Source: Collimonas arenae
GTDB taxonomy: Bacteria; Pseudomonadota; Gammaproteobacteria; Burkholderiales; Burkholderiaceae_D
Assembly: GCF_000786695.1 (NCBI RefSeq)
Contig: NZ_CP009962.1
Span: 1,178,001 to 1,242,000 of the forward strand
Length of the DNA: 64,000 bases
Direction: 5' to 3'
Shown here piece after piece: positions 26,823 to 35,613 of this stretch (within the stretch, counting starts at the first letter, position 1; each line of letters begins with the position of its first letter). A program made the translations under genes and the position numbers. The notes below the pieces were generated by a model. The model saw nothing but the letters and a program-made list of their open reading frames with translations. It did no database searches and was not told where the DNA came from.

Positions 26823-27281
26823 ATGAATTATTGGCTGATGAAATCCGAGCCTGACGACGCCAGTATCGATGATGTGCTGGCGATGTCCAGGCAAACTATC
26901 GCCTGGTACGGTGTACGCAATTATCAAGCGCGCAATTTCATGCGCGACCTGATGCAGGTTGGAGATGGCGTGCTATTTTATCACTCAGGCTGCGCGGTGC
27001 CCGGCATTGCCGGCTTGGCGGAGGTGGCGAGCACACCCTATCCCGACGATACCCAGTTCGACGCCAAGAGCAAATACTTCGACCCCAAGAGCGACCGCGA
27101 AAATCCGCGCTGGATGCTGGTCGACGTCAAGGCGCTCAAGAAGACTCGCCTGATTCCCCTGGCGGAATTGCGTGAGCAGGAAGCGCTGGCCGAGATGCAG
27201 ATCCTGCGGCGCGGCAACCGGCTATCGATCACGCCGGTCAGCGCCGCAGAATGGCGGCATATCAACAAGCTGATGAAGTAA
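26823..27281 (+). CDS. EVE domain-containing protein
   Basis: Small soluble protein of 152 residues that is one whole EVE domain, a PUA-like fold that reads modified bases in nucleic acids in related proteins. The N-terminal MNYWLMKSEP, the pocket region WYGVRNYQARNFMRDL and GDGVLFYHS are family hallmarks; NPRWMLVDVKALK follows. The ATG at 26823 follows GGGAAGAGACCA; a frame open to 26796 adds nine unlike residues. Its last 20 bp overlap the end of the convergent acyl-CoA synthetase gene. In many proteobacteria an EVE gene follows zapA/6S RNA. Confidence 0.93.
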   Translation: MNYWLMKSEPDDASIDDVLAMSRQTIAWYGVRNYQARNFMRDLMQVGDGVLFYHSGCAVPGIAGLAEVASTPYPDDTQFDAKSKYFDPKSDRENPRWMLVDVKALKKTRLIPLAELREQEALAEMQILRRGNRLSITPVSAAEWRHINKLMK

Positions 27282-28827
27282 TGTCCGGCTGGCTGGCGTA
27301 ACGTTCGCGCAACAGGTTTTTTTGCACTTTTCCCATGGTGTTGCGCGGCAGTTCGTCGGCGAAGAATACCTGTTTCGGTACTTTGAAATTGGCGATGGCA
27401 GTCTTCATCAGGGCGATCACGCCGTCGGTGGTCAGCTTGGCTTCCGGCCGTTTCACAATGACCGCGGTCACAGCTTCACCGAAATCCGCGTGCGGGATGC
27501 CGATCACAGCCGATTCCACTACGCCATCGATTTCATCGAGCACGCTTTCGATTTCCTTCGGATAGACGTTGTAGCCACCGGAGATAATCAGATCCTTGCT
27601 GCGGCCAACGATGGCCAGATAACCCGCGCTATCGAATTTGCCGACGTCACCGGTCTTGAAGTAGCCGTCTGCGGTAAATTCCTCAGCGGTCTTTTCCGGC
27701 ATGCGCCAGTAGCCCTGGAACACGTTCGGCCCTTTTACCTGGATATCGCCAATTTCATTCGGGCCGCTAACGGTGTCATGACCGTTCTCGTTGGTGGTCG
27801 CTAGCCGCAGCGAGACGCCGGGCAAGGGCAGGCCGACGGTGCCGCCACGCCGTTCTTGCGCATAGGGGTTGGAGGTCAGCATGGCGGTTTCGCTCATGCC
27901 GTAGCGTTCCAGGATGGTGTGGCCGGTACGTGCGACAAATTCGGTAAAGGTATCGGCCAGCAGAGGCGCCGAGCCTGAAACGAACAAGCGTATGTTGCGG
28001 CAGGTACGACGATCGAAGCCGCTATCGGCCAGCAGTCGTACATAGTAGGTCGGCACGCCCATGAAGATGCTGCTGCGCGGCAGCTGGCGACACACTTCGG
28101 CAGCGTCAAACCTGGGCAGGAAAATCATCTTGCTGCCATTTAGCAGCGCGCCATTGGCCGCCACCAACAAGCCATGGATGTGGAACAGCGGCAGCGCATG
28201 CAGCAGCACGTCATCGGCTTGCCAGTGCCAGTATTGTTGCAGCACTTTGGCGTTGGAGGCGATATTGCCGTGCGAAAGCATCGCGCCCTTGCTGCGGCCA
28301 GTGGTGCCGGAGGTATAAAGGATGACGGCGAGATCGTCGGCTTGCCTGTCGACCGTAGCAAACGTATCCGGAAAATGCATGGCGCGCGCCAGCAGCGATC
28401 CAGAATTCCTGCCTTGGTTGCCGCTAGTAATTTCATCCAGCGTAAACAAATGACGGGTGCCTGCCTTGAAGGCAATCTGCGCCACCCAGCCGAAATTTTT
28501 CGGCGAGCAGACGAACACTGCAGGTTCGGCATCACCGATGAAGTATTCGATTTCCGCTGCACGATAGGCTGTATTCAACGGTAGGTAGACAAAGCCGGCG
28601 CGCAAGGTGGCCAGGTAAAGTATCAAGGCTTCCGGCGATTTTTCCACCTGCACCGCGATACGGGAACCGCGCGGCAGATCCAGGCTGGCGAAGAGATTGG
28701 CGATCCTGGCGGAGGCGCGTTCGACATCGCCCCAGCTATAGTACTGGCCGTCGTGGGTTTCGATGCAGCAGGCGGTTTTGTCGGCAGGGAAGTGCGACGC
28801 GAAAAGGGCGTAGAGATTGGCTGTCAT
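27262..28827 (-). CDS. Acyl-CoA synthetase, malonyl-CoA synthetase (MatB) type
   Basis: ANL-superfamily ligase that activates a carboxylate to its CoA thioester through an acyl-adenylate. The 521 residues show the P-loop-like motif LYTSGTTGRSKGAMLSHGN (about 170-188), ERYGMSETAM (about 302-311), TADGYFKTGDVG, and the hinge VGRSKDLIISGGYNVYPKEIE. The C-terminal catalytic lysine lies in PRNTMGKVQKNLL. The overall pattern is closest to MatB-type malonate/methylmalonate enzymes; the substrate is not proven. The 3' end overlaps the EVE gene by 20 bp. A strong hairpin lies between it and lgt upstream. Confidence 0.83.
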   Translation of the reverse strand: MTANLYALFASHFPADKTACCIETHDGQYYSWGDVERASARIANLFASLDLPRGSRIAVQVEKSPEALILYLATLRAGFVYLPLNTAYRAAEIEYFIGDAEPAVFVCSPKNFGWVAQIAFKAGTRHLFTLDEITSGNQGRNSGSLLARAMHFPDTFATVDRQADDLAVILYTSGTTGRSKGAMLSHGNIASNAKVLQQYWHWQADDVLLHALPLFHIHGLLVAANGALLNGSKMIFLPRFDAAEVCRQLPRSSIFMGVPTYYVRLLADSGFDRRTCRNIRLFVSGSAPLLADTFTEFVARTGHTILERYGMSETAMLTSNPYAQERRGGTVGLPLPGVSLRLATTNENGHDTVSGPNEIGDIQVKGPNVFQGYWRMPEKTAEEFTADGYFKTGDVGKFDSAGYLAIVGRSKDLIISGGYNVYPKEIESVLDEIDGVVESAVIGIPHADFGEAVTAVIVKRPEAKLTTDGVIALMKTAIANFKVPKQVFFADELPRNTMGKVQKNLLRERYASQPDITSSAC

Positions 28828-28854
28828 GATTGCGTTGGAAAAGACATTCTGGAC

Positions 28855-28891
28855 GCGGCGGCAATCCCAGGGAAGCAGGGATTGCCGCCGC
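28855..28891 (-). terminator. Strong hairpin between lgt and the acyl-CoA synthetase gene
   Basis: A perfect 14-bp inverted repeat (28855-28868 against 28878-28891) with a 9-base loop lies in the 75-bp gap, 12 bp past the lgt stop codon. The minus strand has no U tract after it, so it may be a partial terminator or mRNA-protecting hairpin. Confidence 0.55.
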
Positions 28892-28902
28892 AGTGTTGCG
28901 GA

Positions 28903-29757
28903 TCAGGTCGGGGACGGGGCCGCAGCCTTGGCTGGCGGCGCATCGGCAGCGCCGGCATATTTGCGCGGATGGCGGTAGGCGATATACAGCAGGATAATGC
29001 CCAGCACGATCATCGGCACAGACAGCATCTGGCCGGCGGAAATGGTAATGCCGCCGAAGGTGACGTTGTAGTCCGGCACGCGGAAATATTCAGTGAAGAA
29101 ACGGGCGCAGCCGTACAGTAGCGAAAACATACCGGCTACCGCCATGCGTGGCCGCGGCTTGCGCGAGAACAACCAGAGAATGATGAATAGCAGGATACCG
29201 TCTACCAGCATCTGGTAGATCGGCGACGGATGGCGTGGCAGGTTATCCACGTTCGGCCAGATCATGGCCCATGGCAGCGATGGGTCGGATACCACGCGGC
29301 CCGGCAATTCGCCGTTGATGAAATTGCCGAGACGGCCGGCGGCATAACCCAGCGGCACCATCGGCGCGATGAAGTCCATGATATCCATCAGATTGCGGCC
29401 CGCCTTGCGGCCCCACCACCACATAGCGATCAGGACGCCCAGAAAACCGCCGTGGAAAGACATGCCGCCCTTCCACACCGCGATGATTTCCGACGGGTGC
29501 GAAAAATAAAAGGCGGGATCGTAAAAGAACACTTGACCCAGGCGGCCGCCGATCACCACCCCCAGCACGCCATAAAACAGCATGTCGTCGATGTCTTCCT
29601 TTTTCCATCCGACTGCGGCGATGTGCGGTTGCTTGATACGGATACGGCCGACCCAGATGAACTGGATGAACGCCAGCAGATACATCAGGCCATACCAGCG
29701 CACATGCAGCGGTCCTAAAGAGAAGGCAATCGGATCAGGCAAAGGGTGAATTAGCAT
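28903..29757 (-). CDS. lgt: Prolipoprotein diacylglyceryl transferase
   Basis: Inner-membrane enzyme that moves diacylglyceryl from phosphatidylglycerol to the lipobox cysteine of prolipoproteins, the first step of lipoprotein maturation. The 284 residues have seven or so membrane segments. The N-terminus [20 protein letters not shown], the conserved histidine in MSFHGGFLG and the Lgt signature [14 protein letters not shown] are clear. It would modify the binding lipoproteins encoded at 11.5-14 kb. It starts 3 bp after the stop of the LysR gene, so the two are probably co-transcribed. Confidence 0.97.
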   Translation of the reverse strand: MLIHPLPDPIAFSLGPLHVRWYGLMYLLAFIQFIWVGRIRIKQPHIAAVGWKKEDIDDMLFYGVLGVVIGGRLGQVFFYDPAFYFSHPSEIIAVWKGGMSFHGGFLGVLIAMWWWGRKAGRNLMDIMDFIAPMVPLGYAAGRLGNFINGELPGRVVSDPSLPWAMIWPNVDNLPRHPSPIYQMLVDGILLFIILWLFSRKPRPRMAVAGMFSLLYGCARFFTEYFRVPDYNVTFGGITISAGQMLSVPMIVLGIILLYIAYRHPRKYAGAADAPPAKAAAPSPT

Positions 29758-29760
29758 CTT

Positions 29761-30654
29761 TTATTTCTTTCTCAACAATTCCAAAAAGGCTTGCAATACA
29801 GGTGAGGCATTATCGCGGCGCCAGGCCAGCCCAGTTTCGACCAAGGGCGTCTGGTCCTGCAATTCGCGATAGTCGACCCCGGGGCGTTGCAGGTTCGATA
29901 CCGATTGTGGCACAAGCGCGATCCCCATGCCAGCCGAGACCAAGCCGACGATGGTTTGCATCTGGATGGCTTCCTGGCCGATATGCGGGGTGACGCCCGC
30001 AGCGCGGAAACAGCCCAGGATGGTGTCGTGGAAGCCGGGCGAGATGCGGCGCGGGAAAATAATCAGCGGCATCTCAGCCAGCGTGCTCAGGGCGATCTTG
30101 CCTTTGCCGCGCAAGGCCTTGAGGCCGCTAGGCGCAGCCAGGATCAGCGGCTCGGCGAGCACCGGCTGGTAATCAAGCACCAGCCGGGCTTTGTCCGGCA
30201 GCGGTGGAATCAGCAGGCCGGCGTCGATCCTGCCTTCCATCAGTTGCGCCAGTTGCAGGTCGCTGGTGGCTTCCTGCAGGTCGATTTGCACCAGCGGATA
30301 GGCTTCGCGGAAAGCGCGCAGTAAAGGCGGCAGGATGCTGTAATCGGCGGTTGAGACAAACGACAGGGTAAGTAGTCCGGATTCGCCGGAGGCTGCACGT
30401 CGCACTAGATCGGGCAGGGTGGCGGCTTGCTGCAGCAAGCGTTGCGCTTCCGGCAACAACGCCAGTCCTGCCGGAGTCAGGGCGACGCTGCGCTTGGTGC
30501 GCGCAAACAGTGTGGCGCCAAGGTTGGCCTCGAGCGCCTGGATCGCCTGCGACAAAGGCGGTTGCGTCATGTGCAGCCGCAGTGCGGCGCGGCCGAAATG
30601 CCGTTCTTCCGCCACCGCCACGAAATAGCGCAGTTGTCGCAACTCTATGTGCAT
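29761..30654 (-). CDS. LysR-family transcriptional regulator
   Basis: DNA-binding regulator of 297 residues. The N-terminal winged HTH contains LRQLRYFVAVAEERHFGRAA and MTQPPLSQAIQALEANLG, typical of the CatR/BenM/CynR-like branch. The effector domain follows from about residue 90 (LTLSFVSTADYSILPPLLRA, then IIFPRRISPGFHDTI). The target is unknown. LysR regulators often sit divergent from targets, but here the gene upstream is on the same strand and separated by a terminator, while lgt follows at 3 bp. Confidence 0.93.
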   Translation of the reverse strand: MHIELRQLRYFVAVAEERHFGRAALRLHMTQPPLSQAIQALEANLGATLFARTKRSVALTPAGLALLPEAQRLLQQAATLPDLVRRAASGESGLLTLSFVSTADYSILPPLLRAFREAYPLVQIDLQEATSDLQLAQLMEGRIDAGLLIPPLPDKARLVLDYQPVLAEPLILAAPSGLKALRGKGKIALSTLAEMPLIIFPRRISPGFHDTILGCFRAAGVTPHIGQEAIQMQTIVGLVSAGMGIALVPQSVSNLQRPGVDYRELQDQTPLVETGLAWRRDNASPVLQAFLELLRKK

Positions 30655-30670
30655 TTATCGAACCCTAATA

Positions 30671-30696
30671 AAAAAGCCGGGGGGCGCCGGCTTTTT
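30671..30696 (-). terminator. Terminator downstream of the Trp-rich membrane protein gene
   Basis: A 10-bp stem AAAAAGCCGG/CCGGCTTTTT (30671-30680 against 30687-30696) with a six-base loop lies between the small membrane protein gene and the LysR gene. Confidence 0.85.
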
Positions 30697-30725
30697 GATG
30701 TGCGTAATGTTACTTCTGTAGCTAC

Positions 30726-30962
30726 TTAGCGGCCGGAGCCCTTATGCTTTTCGAAGGTTTTCTTGACGCGATCCGCCCTGGTTTTTTCGAGTTCTTCGTG
30801 GGCTTTGCGCTTATCCAGGCCGAACATCCGCTCCAGGAATTCAAACCAGATAAATGCTATCGCCATCAAACCGGCAATCCACCACCAGGACATCCCGGCA
30901 AACGGACCGATTTCGAAGTATTTTAACGCTATTAGTACAACGATAATGATAATCAATGGCAT
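30726..30962 (-). CDS. Small Trp-rich membrane protein
   Basis: A 78-residue protein with two hydrophobic stretches: a short N-terminal one (MPLIIIIVVLIALKYF) and FAGMSWWWIAGLMAIAFIWF. A highly charged C-terminal tail follows (LDKRKAHEELEKTRADRVKK). This layout matches the 'small Trp-rich protein' family known from Burkholderiales, whose function is unknown. It has its own terminator, and the cytochrome c gene is divergent. Confidence 0.85.
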   Translation of the reverse strand: MPLIIIIVVLIALKYFEIGPFAGMSWWWIAGLMAIAFIWFEFLERMFGLDKRKAHEELEKTRADRVKKTFEKHKGSGR

Positions 30963-31124
30963 GGCATTCCCTTTTCTTTGCGGAAAGGATAGGGCGAAAG
31001 ATGCCTACGGTCAACGGATGTTGCGTTGTTATGCCGAATTTGAGATGTATGATGGTGTTTCCTGAATATGAGACAATGCTCGCGGGCAGGTAAAATCGTG
31101 ACACACACATTGACGGAGATAAGC

Positions 31125-31439
31125 ATGAAACGTAGTTTGTTGATTTGCGCGTTGCTCAGTGCAACAGCATCAGGTTACGCACTGGCGGACGCCGGCCTGG
31201 ATCTGGCAAAGGCCAAAAACTGTCTGGCGTGCCATTCGGTGCAAAACAAGGTGGTCGGACCGGCGTACAAGGACGTTGCCGCGAAATTCGCCGGCCAGAA
31301 GGGCGCTGAAGACATGCTGGTGCAAAAAGTCCTGAAGGGCAGTACCGGTACCTGGGGCGCGATTCCGATGCCAGCCAATCCGCAAGTCAGCGATGCCGAA
31401 GCGCACACGCTGGTGAAATGGATTTTGTCGCAGAAGTAA
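31125..31439 (+). CDS. Periplasmic class I cytochrome c (c551/c552 type)
   Basis: Small monohaem electron carrier of 104 residues. A signal peptide ends near ALADAG (about residue 23), the haem site is NCLACHS (CXXCH), and the methionine ligand lies in IPMPANPQVSD, close to the C-terminal helix LVKWILSQK. The start at 31125 is 8 bp after GGAG and gives a proper signal peptide; a longer frame from 31068 does not. It is monocistronic, ended by a shared terminator. The redox partner is not evident from its neighbours. Confidence 0.93.
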   Translation: MKRSLLICALLSATASGYALADAGLDLAKAKNCLACHSVQNKVVGPAYKDVAAKFAGQKGAEDMLVQKVLKGSTGTWGAIPMPANPQVSDAEAHTLVKWILSQK

Positions 31440-31486
31440 TACGCATGCAGCAGCATGTTCCGGCATTGCGGCAGGTAATGCCATAA

Positions 31487-31512
31487 AAAAAGCGCTCAAT
31501 TGAGCGCTTTTT
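31487..31512. terminator. Bidirectional terminator between cytochrome c and LivK copy 1
   Basis: A perfect 26-bp palindrome (31487-31512) with A-run and T-run ends lies between two convergent genes and can terminate both. Confidence 0.88.
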
Positions 31513-31539
31513 GCATGGCTGCGGTAAATGCCTTTGGCC

Positions 31540-32685
31540 TTACTTGGTCACCGCCAACTGGCTGCGCAGCGCACCGCGGTAAGTGTACAAAGTGATGGTG
31601 CCGTCTTTGATATCGCCTTTTGCATCAAATGCGATCATTCCGGTCACACCTTGATGATGGATCTTTGCCAGTTCGGGCAGGTATTTTTTCGGATCGGCCG
31701 ATTTGGCTTTCTGCATGGCATCCGCCATGGTCATCAGGGCATCGTAAGTGTACGGTGCATAGATCACGACATCCTTGCCGTATTTGATCTTGTAGGCGGT
31801 CTTGAAGCCGTCCAAGGCCTTTTTGCCAGACTCTTCGACGCCTCCGGCTTCCGCACAGATCACCTGGTCGTTGCTGATGCTGTCGCCAGCCAGCTTAGGC
31901 AAAGTGGAAGTGCAAATGGCGTCGCCGCCCATGAATTTGGCCTTGATGCCCAGTTGTTTCATCTGGCGCAGCATCGGGCCGGCGCCGGCATCCAGGCCGC
32001 CAAAGAAAACCACATCAGGTTGCTTGGCTTTGAACGAGGTGAGGATGGCATTGAAATCGGTCGCTTTGTCGTTGGTGAACTGGCTAGCGACGATGGTCAT
32101 GCCGGCAGCCTTGGCCGCCTTGCTGAATTCCTCCGCCAAACCCTGGCCGTAGGCGGTGCGATCATCGATGACGGCCGCGGTTTTGGCATGCAGCGTGTTG
32201 GCCGCATAACGACCCAGGGCGCTGCCCAGCTGGCTGTCGTTGGCAACCACGCGGAAGGTGGTGTTGAAGCCTTGCTGCGTATATTTTGCGCTGGTGGTCG
32301 AAGGTGAAATTTGCGGGATACCTGCATCGTAGTAAATCTTGGACGCAGGGATGGAAGTACCTGAGTTGACGTGACCTATCACGCCGGCTACCTTGGCGTC
32401 GACCAGTTTCTGGGCAACTGTGGTCGCCTGTTTCGGATCGGAAGCATCGTCTTCCGCCACCAGTACGAATCGGGTTTTTTTGCCATCGAGGGTGATGCCC
32501 TGGGCGTTCAGTTCTTCGATCGCCATTCTGGCGCCGTTTTCATTGTCTTTGCCAATCTGGGCGATAGGGCCGGTAGTCGGAGCGACGTGTGCGATCTTGA
32601 CCACCTGTTCTTGTGCATGCGCCGATGCGGCCAGGGACAGGGCGATTGCGGCGGCGGCCAATGGCGTCATTTTAGTTGTGTGCAC
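31540..32685 (-). CDS. Branched-chain amino acid ABC transporter binding protein, LivK type (copy 1)
   Basis: Periplasmic binding protein of the Leu/Ile/Val/amide (peripla_BP_6) family. The 381 residues begin with a signal peptide ending SAHAQEQ. The mature N-terminus VVKIAHVAPTTGPIAQIGKD is typical; AGVIGHVNSGTSIPASKIYY and DDRTAYGQGLAEEF are the ligand-pocket blocks. Translation probably begins at GTG (32685-32683), 8 bp after AGGAG. It shares high identity with the next two upstream genes. No permease or ATPase gene of the Liv system is nearby. Confidence 0.93.
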   Translation of the reverse strand: MHTTKMTPLAAAAIALSLAASAHAQEQVVKIAHVAPTTGPIAQIGKDNENGARMAIEELNAQGITLDGKKTRFVLVAEDDASDPKQATTVAQKLVDAKVAGVIGHVNSGTSIPASKIYYDAGIPQISPSTTSAKYTQQGFNTTFRVVANDSQLGSALGRYAANTLHAKTAAVIDDRTAYGQGLAEEFSKAAKAAGMTIVASQFTNDKATDFNAILTSFKAKQPDVVFFGGLDAGAGPMLRQMKQLGIKAKFMGGDAICTSTLPKLAGDSISNDQVICAEAGGVEESGKKALDGFKTAYKIKYGKDVVIYAPYTYDALMTMADAMQKAKSADPKKYLPELAKIHHQGVTGMIAFDAKGDIKDGTITLYTYRGALRSQLAVTK

Positions 32686-32792
32686 CAGATTTTCTCCTAA
32701 GGATTTACAACGGTATTAATAATAAACAATAACAAATACAGCTTTTTTAGACATCCGCTGTCGCCAAGTAGTTCGGCCTGAGCGGGGGAGTT

Positions 32793-32830
32793 AAACGGTA
32801 CAACATTAAAAACGCTACGCAAAGTATGTT
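32793..32830 (-). promoter_or_regulatory. Conserved box upstream of LivK copy 1
   Basis: The stretch AAACGGTACAACATTAAAAA and the following CGCTACGCAAAG resembles two more at 34173-34210 and 35614-35650, each 65-110 bp upstream of a LivK-type gene. The motif is probably a promoter or operator common to the three genes. Confidence 0.5.
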
Positions 32831-32903
32831 TATATGCTTTTTTATCAATTTGGCAGAACGATATGCGTAATGTACTGGTGTTGCGGTGATAAAAACGCAT
32901 GAA

Positions 32904-32938
32904 AAAAGCGCCCCGGCCTTGGAAGGCGGGGCGCTTTT
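32904..32938 (-). terminator. Terminator downstream of LivK copy 2
   Basis: An 11-bp stem AAAAGCGCCCC/GGGGCGCTTTT (32904-32914 against 32928-32938) with further pairing in the loop lies 19 bp past the stop codon of LivK copy 2 on the minus strand. Confidence 0.88.
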
Positions 32939-32956
32939 GCCATACAGTGCGACTGT

Positions 32957-34108
32957 TTATTTGGTGACGGTCAGCAAGGTTCGCTTGCCATCCTTGTAGG
33001 TGTACAAGGTCAGCGTGCCGTCCTTGATATCACCCTTGGCGTCGAATGCGATCATCCCGGTCACGCCCTTGTGATGGATCTTCGCCAGTTCAGGCAGATA
33101 TTTTTTCGGATCGGCGGAATTGGCTTTTTGCATCGCCTCCACCATTGTCATGACAGAGTCGTAGGAGTACGGCGCGTACAGCTTGACCTCTGTACCGTAT
33201 TTCTTCAGGAAGGCTGCCTTGAAATCGTCCAGGCCCTTCTTTCCCGACTCTTCTACGCCGCCGGCTTCGGCGCACACTACTTCATCATTGATCAAGCCAT
33301 CGCCTGCCAGTTTGCCCAGTTCGGCGGTGCACATGCCGTCGCCGCCCATGAATTTGGCCTTGATGCCGAGCGCCTTCATCTGGCGCAACATCGGACCGGC
33401 AACTGCATCCATGCCGCCGAAGAAAATCACGTCCGGATTCTTGGCCTTGATCGAGGTCAGGATGGCGTTGAAGTCGGTCGCCTTGTCGCTGGTGAACTGG
33501 GTCGCGACGATATTGCCGCCGGCGCCCTTGACGCCCTTGGCAAATTCTTGCGCCACGCCTTGGCCATAAGCGGTGCGGTCATCGATGACCGCGATATTCT
33601 TGCCGTGCAGGGAAGTCGACGCATAGCGGCCGAGCGTACCGCCCAGCTGGCCGTCGTTGGCGACGACGCGGAATACGCTGTTAAAACCTTGCTGGGTGTA
33701 TTTCGGGCTGGTGGCAGCCGGTGAAATTTGCGGGATGCCGGCGTCGTAGTAAATTTTCGATGCCGGGATCGTGGTGCCGGAATTCAGGTGGCCGATAACG
33801 CCGTCGATCTTGGCGTCGACCAGTTTTTGGGCTGCTGCCGTGCCTTGCTTGGGATCGGAAGCATCGTCTTCCGCCAGCAGCACGAATTTGATTCTCTTGC
33901 CGCCCAGGGTGACGCCCTTGGCGTTCAATTCCTCGATCGCCATCTTGGCGCCGTTTTCCATATCTTTGCCCAGATGGGCGGATGGACCGGTAACCGGACC
34001 GACATGACCAATCTTGACGACTTGCTCCTGCGCATAAGCTGCGCCTGATGCGCTCAAGGCCAATGCAATTGCTGCAACCAACGGCAACATTTTATTCTTC
34101 ATCTGCAC
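32957..34108 (-). CDS. Branched-chain amino acid ABC transporter binding protein, LivK type (copy 2)
   Basis: Second LivK-type paralogue, 383 residues with signal peptide ending AAYAQEQ and mature start VVKIGHVGPVTGPSAHLGKD. Blocks such as GVIGHLNSGTTIPASKIYYD and FFGGMDAVAGPMLRQMKALG match the neighbours. The open frame goes on to 34171, but AGGAGG lies 6 bp before GTG 34108 and 12 bp before ATG 34102; the GTG gives a length equal to the other copies (381 and 382). It has its own terminator, upstream box and a 10-G tract in its leader region. Confidence 0.92.
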   Translation of the reverse strand: MQMKNKMLPLVAAIALALSASGAAYAQEQVVKIGHVGPVTGPSAHLGKDMENGAKMAIEELNAKGVTLGGKRIKFVLLAEDDASDPKQGTAAAQKLVDAKIDGVIGHLNSGTTIPASKIYYDAGIPQISPAATSPKYTQQGFNSVFRVVANDGQLGGTLGRYASTSLHGKNIAVIDDRTAYGQGVAQEFAKGVKGAGGNIVATQFTSDKATDFNAILTSIKAKNPDVIFFGGMDAVAGPMLRQMKALGIKAKFMGGDGMCTAELGKLAGDGLINDEVVCAEAGGVEESGKKGLDDFKAAFLKKYGTEVKLYAPYSYDSVMTMVEAMQKANSADPKKYLPELAKIHHKGVTGMIAFDAKGDIKDGTLTLYTYKDGKRTLLTVTK

Positions 34109-34172
34109 GTGTTTCCTCCTAAGGATTTGATAAGAACCATGAAAAGTTTCCCGCTGCAAGAGGCGGGGCATG

Positions 34173-34210
34173 TAAACGTTACAACAGAAAAAAATCTTCT
34201 CAAAGGGTTT
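34173..34210 (-). promoter_or_regulatory. Conserved box upstream of LivK copy 2
   Basis: TAAACGTTACAACAGAAAAA with following CTCAAAGGGTTTT is the counterpart of the boxes upstream of copies 1 and 3. It lies 65 bp before the start codon. Confidence 0.5.
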
Positions 34211-34274
34211 TCCTGTGTTTTAGACAATACCCTTGCTCGGCGTGAGGAGATTGTTCTGTGTCACAAGGAAAAGC

Positions 34275-34284
34275 GGGGGGGGGG
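34275..34284. repeat. Homopolymeric tract of 10 G
   Basis: Ten consecutive G on the plus strand lie in the 200-bp region between the terminator of LivK copy 3 and the promoter box of LivK copy 2. Tracts of this length are rare in such genomes and prone to slippage. Confidence 0.9.
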
Positions 34285-34323
34285 AGATATGGCGATGCAG
34301 ATGATCGGAAGAGAGGCGAAAAA

Positions 34324-34350
34324 AAAGCGCCCCGGAAACCGGGGCGCTTT
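34324..34350 (-). terminator. Terminator downstream of LivK copy 3
   Basis: A perfect 12-bp stem AAAGCGCCCCGG/CCGGGGCGCTTT (34324-34335 against 34339-34350) with an AAA loop and A/T flanks lies 20 bp past the stop codon of LivK copy 3. Confidence 0.92.
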
Positions 34351-34370
34351 CTATGTGTTGCGCGCGACGA

Positions 34371-35519
34371 TTATTTTGTCACGGTCAGCAGAGTACGCAC
34401 GCCGTCTTTGTAAGTGTACAAAGTCAGCGAGCCGTCCTTGATATCGCCCTTTGGATCAAAGGAAATCGGACCGGTTACGCCGCTGTAGTGGATCTTGGCC
34501 AGTTCTGGCAGATATTTCTTCGGATCGGACGAACCGGCTTTTTGCATCGCTGCAACCATGGCCATCAGCGCATCGTATTCATACGGTGCGTAGATCACGA
34601 CTTCCTGGTTGAAACGTTTTTGATAAGCCGCCTTGAACGCATCCAGCGCAGCCTTGCCTGCATCCGGCACACCGCCGGCTTCAGCGCAGACTACCTGGCC
34701 GTCTTTCAAGCCTGCGCCTGCCAGCTTGGCCAGCTCAGTCGTACACAGGCCATCGCCGCCCATGAATTTGGCTTTGATGCCGAGCTGGTCCATCTGACGC
34801 AGCATTGGGCCGCCGACTGCATCCATGCCGCCGAAGAAGATCAGGTCAGGATTCTTTGCCTTGATGGAAGTCAGAATCGCATTGAAGTCGGTCGCTTTGT
34901 CGGTTGTGAACTGGGTAGCCACAATCGTACCGCCGGCTTTCTTGGCGCTCTTGGCGAACTCTTCCGCAACGCCTTGGCCGTAGGCTGTACGGTCATCGAT
35001 CACGGCGATGTTCTTGGCCTTCAGCGTATTGATGGCGTAACGGCCCAGAGTGCCGCCCAGCTGGCCATCGTTGGCCACCACGCGGAACGCGGTGTTGAAG
35101 CCTTGCTGTGTGTACTTAGGATTGGTGGCGGAAGGGGATATTTGCGGAATCCCTGCATCGTAATAGATCTTCGATGCTGGAATTGTAGTGCCGGAATTCA
35201 TGTGGCCGATAACGCCCTTGACCTTGGCATCCACCAGCTTTTGCGCGACGGCAGTGCCTTGTTTCGGATCGGAAGCATCATCTTCGGATTGCAGCACGAA
35301 AGTGACTTTCTTGCCGCCGATCATGGTGCCCTTGGCGTTCAACGCTTCGATCGCCATGGTGGCGCCGTTTTCATTGTCCTTGCCGATGTGGGCGTTAGGA
35401 CCTGTAAGCGGGCTGACCTGGCCGATAGTAACGACTTCTTGTGCCGAAACCGGACCGGCAAAAGCGAAAGCCATTGCAATTGCACCAGCCAACGGAATCA
35501 TTTTGATCTTGTTCTGCAT
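34371..35519 (-). CDS. Branched-chain amino acid ABC transporter binding protein, LivK type (copy 3)
   Basis: Third LivK-type paralogue, 382 residues. The signal peptide ends GPVSAQE, and the mature protein begins VVTIGQVSPLTGPNAHIGKD. The pocket motifs GVIGHMNSGTTIPASKIYYD, DDRTAYGQGVAEEF and FFGGMDAVGGPMLRQMDQLG align with the two other copies. ATG 35519 follows AGGAGGATATTC. It is divergent from the Lrp-family regulator gene with about 180 bp between them, suggesting control by that regulator. Confidence 0.94.
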   Translation of the reverse strand: MQNKIKMIPLAGAIAMAFAFAGPVSAQEVVTIGQVSPLTGPNAHIGKDNENGATMAIEALNAKGTMIGGKKVTFVLQSEDDASDPKQGTAVAQKLVDAKVKGVIGHMNSGTTIPASKIYYDAGIPQISPSATNPKYTQQGFNTAFRVVANDGQLGGTLGRYAINTLKAKNIAVIDDRTAYGQGVAEEFAKSAKKAGGTIVATQFTTDKATDFNAILTSIKAKNPDLIFFGGMDAVGGPMLRQMDQLGIKAKFMGGDGLCTTELAKLAGAGLKDGQVVCAEAGGVPDAGKAALDAFKAAYQKRFNQEVVIYAPYEYDALMAMVAAMQKAGSSDPKKYLPELAKIHYSGVTGPISFDPKGDIKDGSLTLYTYKDGVRTLLTVTK

Positions 35520-35613
35520 GAATATCCTCCTGAGGATTTAAAATAAAACAATGTAGTTACAGTTTCACCATCCGCTGCTTTTCTGTTATTTATTCAGACT
35601 GATCCGAATAGAG

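Noticed and set aside
34353..35546. 397-codon open frame on the plus strand
   Set aside because: Antisense to LivK copy 3. Similar shadows occur antisense to copies 1 and 2, showing that they follow from codon usage of the real genes.
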